From Candidatus Kuenenia stuttgartensis (GTDB taxonomy: Bacteria; Planctomycetota; JAKEIC01; DYIT01): a stretch of 51,814 nucleotides of DNA. The notes beneath the pieces are model-generated. The model was not told the origin of the DNA and did no database searches. It saw only the letters and a program-made list of their open reading frames with translations. Both the position numbers and the translations under genes were made by a program. The DNA is taken from the NCBI GenBank assembly GCA_020723505.1, contig DYIT01000010.1, positions 15,089 to 66,902 on the forward strand. Reading direction: 5' to 3'. Positions 50,957 through 51,814 of this stretch are shown here, in pieces; within the stretch, counting starts at the first letter, position 1, and the number at the start of each line of letters is the position of its first letter.

Positions 50957-51814
50957 CTACTTCACCTCCACCTTGAATCCCTCGTTCCAGTGCTTGTGCT
51001 CGTCCGTGTAGTACAGATATGCCCTGGAAGCCGCGCCGGAATACCGTCCGGGCACCGCGGCGACGAGCGTCATCGTGAATTTGCAGACCTCGTTCGGGGC
51101 CATGCATCGCTTGTAGACGACCACGTCTCTGAGCCTTGTCTCGAAGAAGTCGATTGCCCCGCTCTTCACGAGCTCCTTCATCCTTGCGACGTCGAGGTCG
51201 AGGCCGCCTGGTATGCCGATGATGGCGACGGTCATGGGCAGCCCGGCGGCGGTTGTGTTCATAATCGCCGCCTCGAGTTCGACCGCCTCCCCCTCGCGAA
51301 TCGATGAGGAGGACAGCGCGGTCTTCAGCCTGACCTTGCATTCCCTGCCGTCGGGAGGAGTAAGGTCGCTGTAGTTCACGGAAACCGCGAAAGGCATTTC
51401 CGCGCCGCCTTCCATGACGATTTCGACGACGTGCTCTCCCGCTGAGAGCCTTCCGGCGAACGGGGGCAGCTCGACCGGATTCTCCTCGTCCGCCTTGAAT
51501 GCCTTCGAGCCGGCTTCAGCGCCGTCGACGACCAGCCTGACCTGTCCCGCCGCCTTGGGTCCGGCGTGGGACCTGTCGTAGCCGATGATCGCCCTCAGCG
51601 CGAGTATGGTAGACTGCGTGGACCCGAACCTGCCCTCCTTGCACTGCGCGAAAAGCCACTCGGCGGCCTTCTCGATGCATGCGTGATATGCGCCGGACCT
51701 GAGCCAGGCGATGACCGATAGGGAAGTCGTCTCGACTGCCAGCGCGGTGCCCGAAGAGCAGGTGACGCTGGTCAAAGCCCCGGTCACGGCCCCGTCCTTG
51801 CCCTGCGCAGCCTC
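50957..51814 (-). CDS. Alpha-2-macroglobulin family protein, C-terminal part (5' end outside window)
   Basis: 286 codons visible, open through the right edge, so the start and most of the gene are missing. The segment AAEWLFAQCKEGRFGSTQST followed by ILALRAI is the end of the alpha-alpha barrel (thioester/complement domain) of bacterial alpha-2-macroglobulins. Beta-sandwich domains follow, finishing with a receptor-binding-like domain (VGIPGGLDLD-like GIPGG, VVVYKRCMAPNEV). The thioester motif itself would lie upstream, outside the window. In known bacteria these are large periplasmic protease traps, often beside penicillin-binding protein 1C; the neighbour is not visible here. Confidence 0.82.
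   Translation of the reverse strand, partial: EAAQGKDGAVTGALTSVTCSSGTALAVETTSLSVIAWLRSGAYHACIEKAAEWLFAQCKEGRFGSTQSTILALRAIIGYDRSHAGPKAAGQVRLVVDGAEAGSKAFKADEENPVELPPFAGRLSAGEHVVEIVMEGGAEMPFAVSVNYSDLTPPDGRECKVRLKTALSSSSIREGEAVELEAAIMNTTAAGLPMTVAIIGIPGGLDLDVARMKELVKSGAIDFFETRLRDVVVYKRCMAPNEVCKFTMTLVAAVPGRYSGAASRAYLYYTDEHKHWNEGFKVEVK

Noticed and set aside
1-51814. tRNA, rRNA or riboswitch genes
   Set aside because: Scanning the spacers by eye gave no cloverleaf with a TTCGA-type T-loop, no rRNA stretch and no conserved riboswitch core; a covariance-model search would settle this.

Overview
This is a GC-rich (roughly 60-65%) bacterial chromosome segment from a Gram-negative, peptidoglycan-making organism that is very probably an anaerobe. 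Evidence for an outer membrane is a complete type II secretion operon and two outer-membrane beta-barrel proteins. Evidence for meso-diaminopimelate peptidoglycan is a murein gene cluster whose MurE carries the DNPR motif. Anaerobic metabolism is suggested by a selenocysteine formate dehydrogenase. Eukaryote-like Ser/Thr kinases, an alpha-2-macroglobulin-like protein and pilus-ATPase-type N-domains fused to kinases suggest an uncultured lineage near Planctomycetota/Omnitrophota. That placement is an inference; there is no rRNA here to fix it.

Layout. 1-3173: end of a DUF481-like outer-membrane protein, then two divergent Ser/Thr kinases that both begin with a GspE/MshE-type N-domain. 3342-8513: three-gene NAD-linked formate dehydrogenase (NuoE-like, NuoF/HydB-like, catalytic FdhA). 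FdhA reads through an in-frame TGA with a textbook bacterial SECIS hairpin. 8692-26586 (minus strand): a long block holding, in order of transcription, a Spy/LTXXQ-like periplasmic protein, gspE-F-G-H-I-J-K-L-M, a GspC/PilP-like protein and gspD. It is followed by an inserted low-GC OLD-family ATPase-nuclease, a signal-peptide protein and a beta-barrel protein. 26793-30495 (plus strand): HEAT-repeat lipoprotein, zinc-ribbon protein, stand-alone MshEN-like protein, and an unusual protein joining two HU/IHF-like domains, a receiver-like domain and an RsbW-type ATPase domain.

30809-46616 is a division and cell-wall (dcw) cluster: promoter and MraZ boxes, mraZ, a small unknown gene, rsmH, ftsL-like, SH3-domain gene, LysM gene, ftsI, murE, murF, mraY, ftsW, murG, murC, murB, ddl. 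Most genes overlap or nearly touch. murD is missing from its usual place between mraY and ftsW, and ftsQ/ftsA/ftsZ do not follow ddl.

46617-51814 is looser: hairpin-rich spacer, an M50-like membrane protein, the low-GC wreck of a two-gene AAA-ATPase plus DUF4276-like module, an NtrC-type regulator with an altered GAFTGA loop and a clear terminator, a metallophosphoesterase, a spacer with dispersed-repeat-like sequences, and the C-terminal part of an alpha-2-macroglobulin family gene running off the window.

The most unusual theme is the repeated use of one small N-domain (GspE/MshE type, a c-di-GMP-binding fold in known cases) in two kinases, the secretion ATPase and a stand-alone protein next to the HU-receiver-RsbW fusion. 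This may indicate a shared signalling input, but ligand binding cannot be read from sequence alone.
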